Below, one piece after another: positions 17,861 through 26,783 of a stretch of DNA of 64,000 nucleotides. The notes beneath the pieces are model-generated. The model was given only the letters and a program-made list of their open reading frames with translations. It was not told where the DNA came from and searched no databases. Source of the DNA: Zeaxanthinibacter sp. PT1. GTDB lineage: Bacteria; Bacteroidota; Bacteroidia; Flavobacteriales; Flavobacteriaceae. Position 1 is the stretch's first letter, and each line of letters opens with the position of its first letter. Both the position numbers and the translations under genes were made by a program. The stretch lies in the NCBI RefSeq assembly GCF_028464225.1, contig NZ_JAQPCN010000004.1:211036-275035 (forward strand). The letters are read 5' to 3'.

Positions 17861-18727
17861 ATGTTTATAAAGATGAAAAGATGCTTGTTGTATTGTATGT
17901 TGTCGTTTCCTTTTTTCGTGGCGGCACAGGATGACCTCCTAGCAGAGATCGATAAAACTGACAGTAGCGTAGTCGCTGAAGCAGCCTTTAAGGGATTAAA
18001 GATCGTGAACTTTGAGTCGACCAAGATGCTTAGTAAGCGCGAGTTCTACTTTATCGTGGCCCATAGGTTTGGAAGTATTAAAAATGGTTTTGACGATTTT
18101 TTCGGTTTGGATTTTGCCAATACCCGCTTGCATTTTCTCTACGGGATAAGCGATGGGTTAAATGTCTCAGTAGCCCGGAGTTCTTTTAATAAGACCTATG
18201 ATGCATCTCTCAAATACCGCCTGCTCAGCCAGGGGACAGGTACCCCTGTGACCGTGGCAGGCTATAGCCAACTCGCTGTAAATACGCTCCTGGAAGAAGC
18301 CTTGATCCTGAGACCTGTCAGTTTCGATGACCGGCTCTCTTTTACCCAGCAGCTGTTGATTTCCAGGAAATTCAATGATAAACTCTCCCTGGAATTAATG
18401 CCAACCTATTTCCATGAAGGATATACTGCTTACGCACCACAGGAAAATTCCCAGTATGCACTTGGCATAGGGGGGCGGTATAAATTAGGAAAACGATGGA
18501 GTATCAATATGGATTATGGCTGGCACCTGAACCGGGCAGACGGTTCACCCTTCGTTAACCCGCTTTCTATAGGTGTGGATATAGAAACCGGCGGCCATGT
18601 TTTCCAATTACACTTTACCAATGCTCAGCCCACTTTTGAGAGTGGTTTCCTCGGTAACGCCACCGGGGATTGGAGCGAGGGGGATATTTATTTTGGCTTT
18701 AACCTGAGCCGTGTCTTCAATTTCTGA
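17861..18727 (+). CDS. DUF5777 family outer-membrane beta-barrel protein
   Basis: A predicted 288-residue outer-membrane barrel. From ATG 17861 (MFIKMKRCLLYCMLSFPFFVAAQ) there is a clean signal peptide, whereas the frame further upstream (from 17777) adds residues that do not look like an N terminus; the ATG at 17873 is equally possible. The body is rich in amphipathic strands and ends in the aromatic signature GDIYFGFNLSRVFNF, typical of BAM-recognised barrels. I recognise the family as DUF5777. It is divergent from, and probably functionally linked to, the CxxCH lipoprotein and YceI genes. Confidence 0.82.
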   Translation: MFIKMKRCLLYCMLSFPFFVAAQDDLLAEIDKTDSSVVAEAAFKGLKIVNFESTKMLSKREFYFIVAHRFGSIKNGFDDFFGLDFANTRLHFLYGISDGLNVSVARSSFNKTYDASLKYRLLSQGTGTPVTVAGYSQLAVNTLLEEALILRPVSFDDRLSFTQQLLISRKFNDKLSLELMPTYFHEGYTAYAPQENSQYALGIGGRYKLGKRWSINMDYGWHLNRADGSPFVNPLSIGVDIETGGHVFQLHFTNAQPTFESGFLGNATGDWSEGDIYFGFNLSRVFNF

Positions 18728-20140
18728 CTATCCTTCCCATTCGGTATGGAAAATTCCATCCCTGTCTGTACGTTCATAAGTATGCGACCCAAAATGATCT
18801 CGTTGTGCCTGTATGAGGTTCAGGGGTAACCTGGACGAAGTAAATGCGTCAAAATAGGTAAGTGCGTTGGACAAACCGGGCAATGGAATTCCGTTTAAAG
18901 CACCATAGCTTACCAGGGTCCTGGCGGCATTTACTGTAGAATGTACTTTATCCGTGAACTGTGCAGACATCAACAGGTTAACCAGATTTTTATCTGCAGC
19001 GTATGCATTGGAAATATCCTCGAGTAGTCCTGCCCTGATGATGCATCCTGCCCGCCATATTTTGGCGATGGTCGCCATCTCTAATTCATACCCGTATTCT
19101 TTAGAAGCTTCCGCTAACTGGTGCATTCCCTGGGCATAGGTCATAATGAATGCAAAATAGAGTGCATTTTCGGCCAACTCTTCCAAAGCACCTTCTGTCA
19201 TTGGCTGAATTTCCGGGCGATTATAGACCTTATCTGCCGCTACCCGCTGGTCTTTTAGCGCAGAGATCTCGCGCATACTTACAGCTATATCAATGGTCGG
19301 GATAGGTATCCCCAGGTCCATGGCATTCTGAGAGGTCCATTTTCCTGTTCCTTTCTGCTTGGCTTTATCGAGGATCTTATCCACTAATGACCCTTCACCC
19401 AGCTCATCTTTCTGGGCAAAGATCTGGGCTGTGATCTCTACGAGGAACGATTGTAACCTGCCCCGGTTCCATTCGGAAAAGGTCTGGTGGAGTTGCTCAT
19501 TGTTCATACCACCCGCTTTCCTCAGCAGGTCATAAATTTCTGAAGTCAACTGCATCATCCCATATTCTATGCCGTTATGGACCATTTTAACGTAGTTTCC
19601 TGCCGATTTAGGCCCTAAATAGGCTACGCAGGGCTCTCCTTCAAATTTGGCGGCTACGGCTTCAAATATGGGTTTTACTTCGCTGTACCCTTGTTTAGAA
19701 CCACCCGGCATGATACTGGGGCCCCTGCGGGCACCTTTGGCTCCACCCGAAACTCCTGCACCAAAGAAATTAATGCCTTTATCGCTGAGATATGCCTCTC
19801 GCCGGTCCGTATCGGTAAAGAAAGAATTTCCACCGTCTATAATGATATCGCCCTGCTCCAGGTGCGGAAGTAAATTGCCGATTACCGTATCGACGATTTT
19901 ACCTGCAGGTACCAACAGCATGATTTTTCTGGGTGAAGAAAGTGAATTTACAAAGGTTGACAGGTCTGTGGTAGCATCTACCTTAGATCGGTCTCCCCCT
20001 TCTTCCTGTAAGGCCTGGACCTGCCCGGCGTCCAGGTCGTAACCGAAAGCGGTAAATCCGTTGTCGGCAACGTTCAGGATAAAGTTCCTGCCCATCACTC
20101 CTAGTCCTATCAGTCCAAAATCATACGTGTTTTCATTCAT
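18728..20140 (-). CDS. gnd: 6-phosphogluconate dehydrogenase, decarboxylating
   Basis: A 470-residue full-length enzyme that oxidatively decarboxylates 6-phosphogluconate to ribulose-5-phosphate with NADP. The nucleotide-binding GLGVMG is at residues 12-17. The catalytic KMVHNGIEYG (near 184-193) is intact and the C-terminal RDHFGSHTYER holds the substrate Arg and His. The substrate loop reads GVSGGAKGARRGPSIMPGG; the two acidic residues found in many homologues at the A-K position are replaced, which I note only as a variation. Divergent from zwf-pgl, completing the oxidative pentose phosphate pathway. Confidence 0.97.
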   Translation of the reverse strand: MNENTYDFGLIGLGVMGRNFILNVADNGFTAFGYDLDAGQVQALQEEGGDRSKVDATTDLSTFVNSLSSPRKIMLLVPAGKIVDTVIGNLLPHLEQGDIIIDGGNSFFTDTDRREAYLSDKGINFFGAGVSGGAKGARRGPSIMPGGSKQGYSEVKPIFEAVAAKFEGEPCVAYLGPKSAGNYVKMVHNGIEYGMMQLTSEIYDLLRKAGGMNNEQLHQTFSEWNRGRLQSFLVEITAQIFAQKDELGEGSLVDKILDKAKQKGTGKWTSQNAMDLGIPIPTIDIAVSMREISALKDQRVAADKVYNRPEIQPMTEGALEELAENALYFAFIMTYAQGMHQLAEASKEYGYELEMATIAKIWRAGCIIRAGLLEDISNAYAADKNLVNLLMSAQFTDKVHSTVNAARTLVSYGALNGIPLPGLSNALTYFDAFTSSRLPLNLIQAQRDHFGSHTYERTDRDGIFHTEWEG

Positions 20141-20313
20141 AATGTTCTTGTTTCAATACATTTTTGCCGCTTTGCCCGGGAAGTCTCCCTAAAGAAACCA
20201 AAATAACTTTATCTTAGTCTGGCGAATATCAAAAGTAACCAAATTATCTGTTCCTTGCGGCCTTCTTTCCCAATTCTGGAGCATTGGTTTACCATCATAT
20301 AAAAAAGCATTGC

Positions 20314-21849
20314 ATGAATAAGACTTCCAATCAAATGTTAATCATCTTCGGGGCATCGGGAGACCTGACAGCCAGGAAATTAATCCCGGCCCTGTTCAAT
20401 CTTTATAAGGATGATCACTTCCCCGATAAGTTCGTGGTATTGGGGGTAAGCCGGAGTGATCTGACGGATGTGTCCTTCCGAAAGAAGGTGGTTGAAGACA
20501 GCAGCTACCTGGCGGAGGAGCTGGGAAAGGAAGAGAAGGAATATGTAAAGAAATTCGCTGATAAGATATTTTACGAGGATCTCGGCAATTCTTACGATAC
20601 CGACTATACCAACCTTGCACACCGTATTTCTGACCTGAACACCAAGTACGGTACGGATAACAATTACATCTACTATCTCTCTACCCCACCCAACATCTAC
20701 GAGGTGGTGGCCAAAAATCTTTGCGAGAAAGGTCTGACCGATGAGACTGAGGGGTGGAAACGATTTATCGTTGAAAAACCTTTTGGTTACGACCTGGAAT
20801 CGGCGAGATCCCTGAATAACGCACTGCACCGGTATTTTAAAGAAAATCAAATTTACCGAATAGATCATTACCTGGGTAAAGAGACGGTACAAAACCTCTT
20901 GGTGACCCGCTTTGCCAATAGTATATTTGAACCCTTGTGGAACCGTAATTATATTCACCATATAGAGATCACTAACGCAGAAAGTGTGGGCGTTGAAAAA
21001 CGCGGGGGATATTATGATAAGTCCGGAGCGCTGCGCGATATGTTCCAGAATCACTTGCTGCAGATTGTTTCACTGGTAGCCATGGAACCCCCAATCGGGG
21101 ACCAGGCCGAGGAGATCAGGAATGAGAAGGTTAAAGCATTGAAATCGCTTCGGGTCATGAGGGATCACCAGACCATTCATAACCATACCATACGTGGACA
21201 ATACCTTTCGGCAGAGATCAATGGTGAAAAGGTGAAAGGATACCGTGAGGAGGAAGGTGTAGACCCTGATTCGACCACGGAGACTTATGCAGCCATTAAG
21301 TTCTTTGTCGATAACTGGAGATGGAAAGATGTTCCTTTTTACGTCCGGACGGCGAAAAGGATGCCTACCAAGGTGACAGAAATCGTTATACATTTTAAAT
21401 CTACTCACCACCAGATCTTCAAAGACTCAGCGGGCATCACCAATAAAGATAACCAGCTTATCATCAGGATACAGCCCGATGAAGGTATACTGATCAAGTT
21501 CGGGGTAAAAGTACCGGGGCAGGGGTTCAAGGTAGAAAGGACCAACCTGGATTTCTACTATTCCAGTTTAAACGAGACGAATGTCATGACGGCCTACGAG
21601 CGATTGCTGCTGGATGCCATGCAGGGTGATGCCACCCTTTATGCCCGTGCAGATGAGGTAGAGGCCGCCTGGGAATTCGTAGACCCTATACTGGACTACT
21701 GGAAGAACGGAAAGGACGTGGTCACCTACGGTTATTCTGCAGGGGTCTGGGGCCCGAAGAACGCAGACGAACTTATAGACGGATTATATATGTGGCGGAA
21801 TCCCGGTGCGCAACTGGCGGATGACCCCGGGTTCTGTGTAATTAAATAA
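20314..21849 (+). CDS. zwf: glucose-6-phosphate 1-dehydrogenase
   Basis: A 511-residue enzyme, first step of the oxidative pentose phosphate pathway, giving 6-phosphogluconolactone and NADPH. I place the start at ATG 20314 (MNKTSNQMLIIFGASGDLT); the extra ten residues available upstream do not fit the family. The dinucleotide motif GASGDLT is at residues 13-19. The active-site signature RIDHYLGKE is at 182-190. The pgl gene starts eight bases after the stop, so the two are an operon; gnd is divergent across about 170 bp. Confidence 0.97.
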   Translation: MNKTSNQMLIIFGASGDLTARKLIPALFNLYKDDHFPDKFVVLGVSRSDLTDVSFRKKVVEDSSYLAEELGKEEKEYVKKFADKIFYEDLGNSYDTDYTNLAHRISDLNTKYGTDNNYIYYLSTPPNIYEVVAKNLCEKGLTDETEGWKRFIVEKPFGYDLESARSLNNALHRYFKENQIYRIDHYLGKETVQNLLVTRFANSIFEPLWNRNYIHHIEITNAESVGVEKRGGYYDKSGALRDMFQNHLLQIVSLVAMEPPIGDQAEEIRNEKVKALKSLRVMRDHQTIHNHTIRGQYLSAEINGEKVKGYREEEGVDPDSTTETYAAIKFFVDNWRWKDVPFYVRTAKRMPTKVTEIVIHFKSTHHQIFKDSAGITNKDNQLIIRIQPDEGILIKFGVKVPGQGFKVERTNLDFYYSSLNETNVMTAYERLLLDAMQGDATLYARADEVEAAWEFVDPILDYWKNGKDVVTYGYSAGVWGPKNADELIDGLYMWRNPGAQLADDPGFCVIK

Positions 21850-21857
21850 TAAGAATA

Positions 21858-22577
21858 ATGGAATTAAAGATATACGATTCAAAGGCAGATGTTGCAAAGG
21901 CTTTCTGTGATTTTTTGCAGGAAGAGCTGAAGCAGAAAAAGATGTACCATATTGCCCTTTCCGGGGGAAGTACCCCGCAGGGGGTATTTGATCTCCTGGC
22001 CACGGATAAGTATAAAGACATCGATTGGTCAGGGGTACACCTGTATTGGGGCGATGAACGTTGTGTGCCGCCTACGGATGCGGAGAGTAATTATCGGATG
22101 ACCAAAGAACACCTGCTATCCGGGATCGATATTCCCTCAGGAAATGTTCATCGTATCCGGGGGGAAGATATCCCTTCCCAGGAGGCCTGGAGATACAGCC
22201 GTTTCCTCGAAGAGAAATTACCACAGGCTAACGAGTTGCCGAGATTTGACCTCCTTATGCTGGGAATGGGGGATGATGGGCATACCGCTTCTGTTTTTCC
22301 GCACCAGATGGAGCTCTGGGATGCTGAAGAGCCCTGCGTAGTGGCCGACCATCCCGAAAGCGGGCAGAACCGTGTCAGCCTCAGCGGAAAGATTATCAAC
22401 AATGCGGCGATTGTCACATTCCTGGTGACAGGGGCTAATAAGGCAGAAAAAGTAGAAGAGATCTTAGAGAAAAAGGGAGGGTATACATCATACCCGGCCT
22501 ACAGGGTACAGCCTGCAGACGGAAAATTGTTCTGGTTCCTGGATAAGGCGGCTGCCTCGGGGATCAGCGCAGCTTAA
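21858..22577 (+). CDS. pgl: 6-phosphogluconolactonase
   Basis: A 239-residue DevB-type lactonase hydrolysing 6-phosphogluconolactone. The N-terminal HIALSGGSTPQGVFDLL is the phosphate-binding loop, followed by LYWGDERCVPPTDAESNYRM and the active-site LMLGMGDDGHTASVFP, all characteristic of the family. It is cotranscribed with zwf. Its last 14 bases overlap the 3' end of the convergent thioesterase gene. Confidence 0.96.
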   Translation: MELKIYDSKADVAKAFCDFLQEELKQKKMYHIALSGGSTPQGVFDLLATDKYKDIDWSGVHLYWGDERCVPPTDAESNYRMTKEHLLSGIDIPSGNVHRIRGEDIPSQEAWRYSRFLEEKLPQANELPRFDLLMLGMGDDGHTASVFPHQMELWDAEEPCVVADHPESGQNRVSLSGKIINNAAIVTFLVTGANKAEKVEEILEKKGGYTSYPAYRVQPADGKLFWFLDKAAASGISAA

Positions 22578-23109
22578 GGCTGACGTTCTCACCTTCGATC
22601 AGTGGAAGGTACTCCGTAATATCAAACCCTTTACGTTCAAACTTATTCCCGCGGTCATGGGCCTGTTCCTTGTAGAATTTGCTCCTGGCAAAACGTCGCA
22701 CGCTGTCTGCATCTTCGATCAACAGGCCCGGGACCCGTATGTTATTGCCTTCGCCATCTTTGGCGACCATGGTGAAGTAGGAAGAATTGCAGTGCTTCCT
22801 TTTCCCCGTGGTAATGTTCTCCGACTCTACCCGCACCCCAACTACCATAGAGGTCTTGCCGGTATAATTGATCGAAGCTTTGAGGGTTACCAATTCGCCT
22901 ACTTCTATGGGGTTCAGGAAGTTTACCCGGTTTACCGAAGCGGTGACGCAATAACTCTGTGAGTGCTTTGATGCACATGCAAAAGCGATCTGGTCCATCA
23001 GGTTCAGGATATAGCCGCCATGAACCTTGCCCCCGAAATTAGAATGGGAGGGAAGCATCAGTTCTGTCAGGGAGACCCTGGTTTCTTTAACCGTCTTAAA
23101 ATCTTTCAT
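22564..23109 (-). CDS. acyl-CoA thioesterase (hotdog fold)
   Basis: A 181-residue soluble hotdog-fold acyl-CoA hydrolase of the BACH/YciA group. The signature region LPSHSNFGGKVHGGYILNLMDQIAF covers the active site with the conserved Gly-Gly and Asp. It is followed by VTASVNRVNFLNPIEVGELVTLKASINYTG, the usual second hotdog strand pair. The C-terminal tail is about 40 residues longer than the minimal domain. It hydrolyses fatty acyl-CoA; the chain length is unknown. Convergent with pgl, with which it shares 14 bp of coding sequence in opposite strands. The small membrane protein gene lies two bases upstream. Confidence 0.92.
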   Translation of the reverse strand: MKDFKTVKETRVSLTELMLPSHSNFGGKVHGGYILNLMDQIAFACASKHSQSYCVTASVNRVNFLNPIEVGELVTLKASINYTGKTSMVVGVRVESENITTGKRKHCNSSYFTMVAKDGEGNNIRVPGLLIEDADSVRRFARSKFYKEQAHDRGNKFERKGFDITEYLPLIEGENVSLKLR

Positions 23110-23111
23110 GT

Positions 23112-23477
23112 TTATCTTCTAAAATGCGGTGAACTGTCTAATGCTACCGAGGTGATAAAATACTTGGTGTCGCCGAGCCAGAAAAAGGTGGCGTAGCGTT
23201 CCGTGTACTCGAGTTTTACATATTCGCCCTGGTATTCCCTGAGTTTCTGAATCACATCCTGTTCCTGGTCCAGAACGGAGAAGCTGAAGATCTGTGCACC
23301 GGAGATGCCCTGGCTGATTTGCCCTTCCCAGGTCTTGGCGATCACCCCTTTGCGGCTGATCTTGATCAGCTCACCGGAGCGTACTCCCTCACTGTAGGGC
23401 ACAAAATAGATAAAAGCGTATATGGCTGCCATCAGGGCAAACAGGACGATGAGGAAAATTCCCAGGGCTTTTTTCAT
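23112..23477 (-). CDS. small membrane-anchored protein of unknown function
   Basis: A 121-residue protein with one N-terminal helix (about 4-28) and a beta-rich periplasmic part (GELIKISRKGVIAKTWEGQISQG). Homologues in flavobacteria are often labelled 6-phosphogluconate dehydrogenase, which appears to be a transferred error: there is no dinucleotide fold here. It overlaps the rmuC stop codon by four bases and lies two bases before the thioesterase gene, so rmuC, this gene and the thioesterase gene form one transcription unit on the minus strand. Confidence 0.8.
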   Translation of the reverse strand: MKKALGIFLIVLFALMAAIYAFIYFVPYSEGVRSGELIKISRKGVIAKTWEGQISQGISGAQIFSFSVLDQEQDVIQKLREYQGEYVKLEYTERYATFFWLGDTKYFITSVALDSSPHFRR

Positions 23478-24829
23478 AAGTTTAGTTTACGGACTTCTTG
23501 TTCTTCTTCCTCTTCCTGCTCACCGGCACGTTTGAGAAGGTTTTCGGGTAAAGATTTCTTGGCTTTGGCACCCATCCTCTTCAATTTCTCGATGCTGGTA
23601 ACTATATTTCCACGCCCCTCAACCAGTTTATTCATGGCTCCACGGTATTCCGTACGGGCATCTTCCATTTTTTTACCCACTTTGGTCAGGTCAGAGACAA
23701 AACCTTCAAACTTATCATAAAGAGCGCCGGCCTGCCTGGCGATCTCAATGGCATTTCTGCGTTGCTTTTCATTGCTCCACATGCTGTCTATTGTTCTCAG
23801 GGTGGCCAGCAGGGTAGAAGGGGTAACGATTACAATATTGCGTTCAAAAGCTTTATTGTAAATAGAGGAATCGCTGTTGATGGCGATAGAAAAAGCAGTT
23901 TCTATGGGGACGAATAACAACACAAAATCAGGGCTCTCCATTTCGTATAAGTCCTCGTATTTTTTGGCCGATAGTTGGTCTACGTGCCTGGTCAGGGAGT
24001 TGATATGGGCTTTCAGGTATCGCTCCCTATCCTCTTCTTCGGCATTTACAAAACGCTCGTAGTCCGTCAGGGATACCTTTGAATCCACTACCATCTTCTT
24101 ACCATCGGGCAGGTGGATAATGACATCGGGTAATACCCGCCTGCCATCTTCGTTCTGGAAACTTTGTTGTACGGTATATTCGCGATCCTTTTCCAGGCCT
24201 GACTTTTCCAGGACACGCTCCAGGACCAATTCGCCCCAGTTCCCCTGCATCTTACTATCTCCTTTCAGTGCTTTGGTCAGGTTTTCGGCTTCCTGGGTAA
24301 TTTTCAGGTTCTGGCTCTGCAGGTTAAGCAGTTGTTCTTTCAGGGCAGAATGGATGCTGATATTCTCTTTCTGACTGTCCTCTACCTTCTTTTCAAAATG
24401 AAGGATCTTTTCCTGAAGCGGGCTCAGTATGTTCTTGATATTTTCCTTGTTCTGTTCGGTGAATTTGGAACTTTTTTCGTCCAGGATCTTGTTGGCCAGG
24501 TTCTCAAATTCCTTGGTGAATTTCTCCTGCAACTGGGCGACTTCCTGTTGTTGTTCCTGGTTCTTTCGTTCCAGGTTGACCAGGTCTGACTCGTAGCGGG
24601 TATTCTGAATGCCCAGTTGTTCTTTCTGTATCCGCAATTCCCGGATCTCGTTCAATTGCTGTTCTGCGCGTTTCTCCGCTTCTCCCAGGGCGTAACGCAA
24701 TTGCTGTTCCCGTTCTACCAGGGCGCTCTGGCTGCTTTTGGTCTTTAAGGCCTGGATATAATTTCCCAGGAAATAACCCGAAATAAGGGTGATTAGGGCA
24801 ATTAAGAAATAAATAGTTGTCGGATCCAT
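23474..24829 (-). CDS. rmuC: RmuC family DNA recombination protein
   Basis: A 451-residue protein with an N-terminal membrane helix (about 4-22), a long coiled coil (about 30-185, rich in Glu/Gln/Lys heptads) and the RmuC domain (about 190-410). The RmuC core shows LVLERVLEKSGLEKDREYTVQQ, LPDVIIHLPDGKKMVVDSKVSLTDYERF and FVPIETAFSIAINSDSS, which are family landmarks related to restriction-endonuclease-like folds. RmuC limits inversion recombination in E. coli; its molecular activity is unclear. First gene of a three-gene unit with the small membrane protein and thioesterase. Confidence 0.94.
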   Translation of the reverse strand: MDPTTIYFLIALITLISGYFLGNYIQALKTKSSQSALVEREQQLRYALGEAEKRAEQQLNEIRELRIQKEQLGIQNTRYESDLVNLERKNQEQQQEVAQLQEKFTKEFENLANKILDEKSSKFTEQNKENIKNILSPLQEKILHFEKKVEDSQKENISIHSALKEQLLNLQSQNLKITQEAENLTKALKGDSKMQGNWGELVLERVLEKSGLEKDREYTVQQSFQNEDGRRVLPDVIIHLPDGKKMVVDSKVSLTDYERFVNAEEEDRERYLKAHINSLTRHVDQLSAKKYEDLYEMESPDFVLLFVPIETAFSIAINSDSSIYNKAFERNIVIVTPSTLLATLRTIDSMWSNEKQRRNAIEIARQAGALYDKFEGFVSDLTKVGKKMEDARTEYRGAMNKLVEGRGNIVTSIEKLKRMGAKAKKSLPENLLKRAGEQEEEEEQEVRKLNL

Positions 24830-24889
24830 CAGCGGATTGTTTGCTAGGGTAAAGATAGGAGTTTGCAGGTAAAATAGCGTTGTATTGTA

Positions 24890-25696
24890 TTAGGATACAA
24901 TCTTAAAATTCCCGGTCTTCGGATCAAAGGAGATAAGATCTCCGGGGAACAGGGACTCAAAGCGCTTTTGCTCTATCAGTTCACAGGGAGCTCCAAAGGA
25001 ATTTTCCCGGTTGTCCAGGATCAGCATTCGATCGCAGAGCTGAATGGCCAGGTCAACCTCATGGGTAGTAAAAAGGATGGTCTTGTCCATTTCGTGGGAG
25101 ATGCGCTGCAGCAGTTTCAGAATCTGCACCTTGTGGTAGAGATCCAGGTGGGTAGTTGGTTCATCGAGCAGCATCAGCGGCGTGTCCTGAGCCAAAGCGC
25201 GGGCGATGAGCACTTTTTGCATCTGGCCATCACTGAGTTCGTAGCATTTCTTGGCGTGCGAACTTTCCAAGCCGACCATGGCCAGTGCCTGCGAAATCTT
25301 TTTCCTGTCCCTGGCCTCCAGTGTACCGATCCAATTGGTGTATGGCTGCCTGCCTAATTGTACCAATTCCCAGACGGTGAGATTTTTAGTGGCCAGCGGC
25401 TCGGTTAGTACAAGGCTAATAGCTTCTGCCAGTTTCCGGTTCCTGTACGTATCCAGGTTCTTCCCCCTAAGGCGTACTTCTCCCGATAATGGGGGTTGCA
25501 CTTGTCCCAGGGTACGTAACAAGGTCGATTTCCCGATACCGTTTACCCCGACAATAGCGGCGAAATCCCCGGAATGCAATTCAAAGGAAATAGCTTCTGC
25601 GACGATCTTATCTCCCTGTTTTTCAGTGTAACCGACCGCCAGTTCCAGGACTTCTAAGGCATTTGTTTTCGCTTTCTTGTTCATGGTACAGGACAA
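24890..25696 (-). CDS. btuD: ABC transporter ATPase, cobalamin/siderophore type
   Basis: A 268-residue ATPase of the FecE/BtuD group. Walker A GVNGIGKST is near residue 54, the signature ELSDGQMQKVLIARALAQ near 155 (LSDGQ in place of LSGGQ), and Walker B PLMLLDEPTTHLD near 178; the H-loop TTHEVDL follows. It is the last gene of a transporter operon after the permease (55-bp gap). The nearby riboswitch-controlled receptor suggests cobalamin, so the gene name is an inference; a siderophore or haem role is not excluded by this sequence alone. Confidence 0.88.
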   Translation of the reverse strand: MSCTMNKKAKTNALEVLELAVGYTEKQGDKIVAEAISFELHSGDFAAIVGVNGIGKSTLLRTLGQVQPPLSGEVRLRGKNLDTYRNRKLAEAISLVLTEPLATKNLTVWELVQLGRQPYTNWIGTLEARDRKKISQALAMVGLESSHAKKCYELSDGQMQKVLIARALAQDTPLMLLDEPTTHLDLYHKVQILKLLQRISHEMDKTILFTTHEVDLAIQLCDRMLILDNRENSFGAPCELIEQKRFESLFPGDLISFDPKTGNFKIVS

Positions 25697-25751
25697 AAAT
25701 ACGTTTAAATGTTGGGATGCAGCTCCCCTTTAGGCAACACGCTTACTACTA

Positions 25752-26783
25752 TCAGAAGATCATTTTACGTTTACGAACCAGCAACCAGATGACCACAGGT
25801 GCCCCGATGATAGAGGTGATAGCATTGATAGGTAACACATAGGAGGAGGAAGGAAGCTGCGCCAGGGTATCGCAGAGCAATAAGAGGATAGCACCATAGA
25901 GAATCACTGCAGGGACAAGGACCTTATGATCAGTGGTGTCAAAGATCTGCCGGGTCAGGTGGGGTACAGCCAAACCGATAAAGGCGACAGGCCCTGCAAA
26001 TGCTGTTACGGCCCCGGCTAAAAGACCCGTAGCTCCAATAATGATATACCGGGATCGCTGTAGAGAAGTACCCATGCTGCGAGCGTAATGTTCCCCTAAG
26101 AGCAGGGCATTTAAAGGTTTTATAGAAATAATACTGAGTGCTATACCCAGCATCAGAATAACTCCCAACAATCCCAGTTGGGGCCAGGACAGGTTGCCCA
26201 GGCTGCCATAGGACCAGAAGATATACTGCCGTAGTTTCTCGGCATTAGAAAAATAAGATAGTACGGTAACCACGGCTGTAGTTACACTCCCGAACATCAG
26301 CCCGATGATCAGCAGGGCCATGGTGTCTTTGATCCGTGCCGCGACGCCTAATACCGCCAATAGGACCAGGAAACTGCCTGCACTTGCAGCAATAGCTAAT
26401 GTAACGTCATTGATCAGCAGACTGCCCACCCAACCCGAAATAAGCCCTGAACCCATGATCAGCAGGGCTACACCCAGGCTTGCACCGGAGCTTATACCCA
26501 GTACAAAAGGACCTGCCAGGGGGTTGCGGAACAGGGTCTGCATCAGCAGTCCGCTCAGCGAAAGCCCGGCACCTACAAGAATGGCTGTAAAAGCTTTGGG
26601 CAGCCGGTAATTCCAGATAATATAACGCCAGGAATCTTCAGCAACGGTACCTCCTATAATTGCGTTAAAGGTATCTTTTAATGGTATGGTCACAGAACCC
26701 AGGCCCGTATTCAGAAAGAATGCGACGAGCAAGAGCAGTGCCAGCAGTAGAAAGGGCAGGCGGTATGATTTTTTAGGGTTCAA
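25752..26783 (-). CDS. btuC: FecCD-family ABC permease
   Basis: A 343-residue polytopic inner-membrane permease with about ten hydrophobic helices. Family signatures are PLKDTFNAIIGG at the N terminus, LPKAFTAILVGAGLSLSGLLMQTLFRNPLAGPFVLGISSGASLG near 60-105, and LGEHYARSMG and GPVAFIGLAVPHLTRQIF in the second half. The start overlaps the stop of the substrate-binding gene by four bases, showing tight coupling. Context indicates vitamin B12 uptake, which is an inference. Confidence 0.92.
   Translation of the reverse strand: MNPKKSYRLPFLLLALLLLVAFFLNTGLGSVTIPLKDTFNAIIGGTVAEDSWRYIIWNYRLPKAFTAILVGAGLSLSGLLMQTLFRNPLAGPFVLGISSGASLGVALLIMGSGLISGWVGSLLINDVTLAIAASAGSFLVLLAVLGVAARIKDTMALLIIGLMFGSVTTAVVTVLSYFSNAEKLRQYIFWSYGSLGNLSWPQLGLLGVILMLGIALSIISIKPLNALLLGEHYARSMGTSLQRSRYIIIGATGLLAGAVTAFAGPVAFIGLAVPHLTRQIFDTTDHKVLVPAVILYGAILLLLCDTLAQLPSSSYVLPINAITSIIGAPVVIWLLVRKRKMIF

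Noticed and set aside
18728..20140. Inactive gnd because of the unusual A-K residues in the substrate loop.
   Set aside because: All catalytic residues I can identify (Lys, His, Asn, Glu in KMVHNGIEYG and the C-terminal Arg/His) are present; the variation is probably neutral.
20284..20313. Upstream ATG as the zwf start.
   Set aside because: The ten added residues are not typical of the family; the second ATG gives the standard N terminus.
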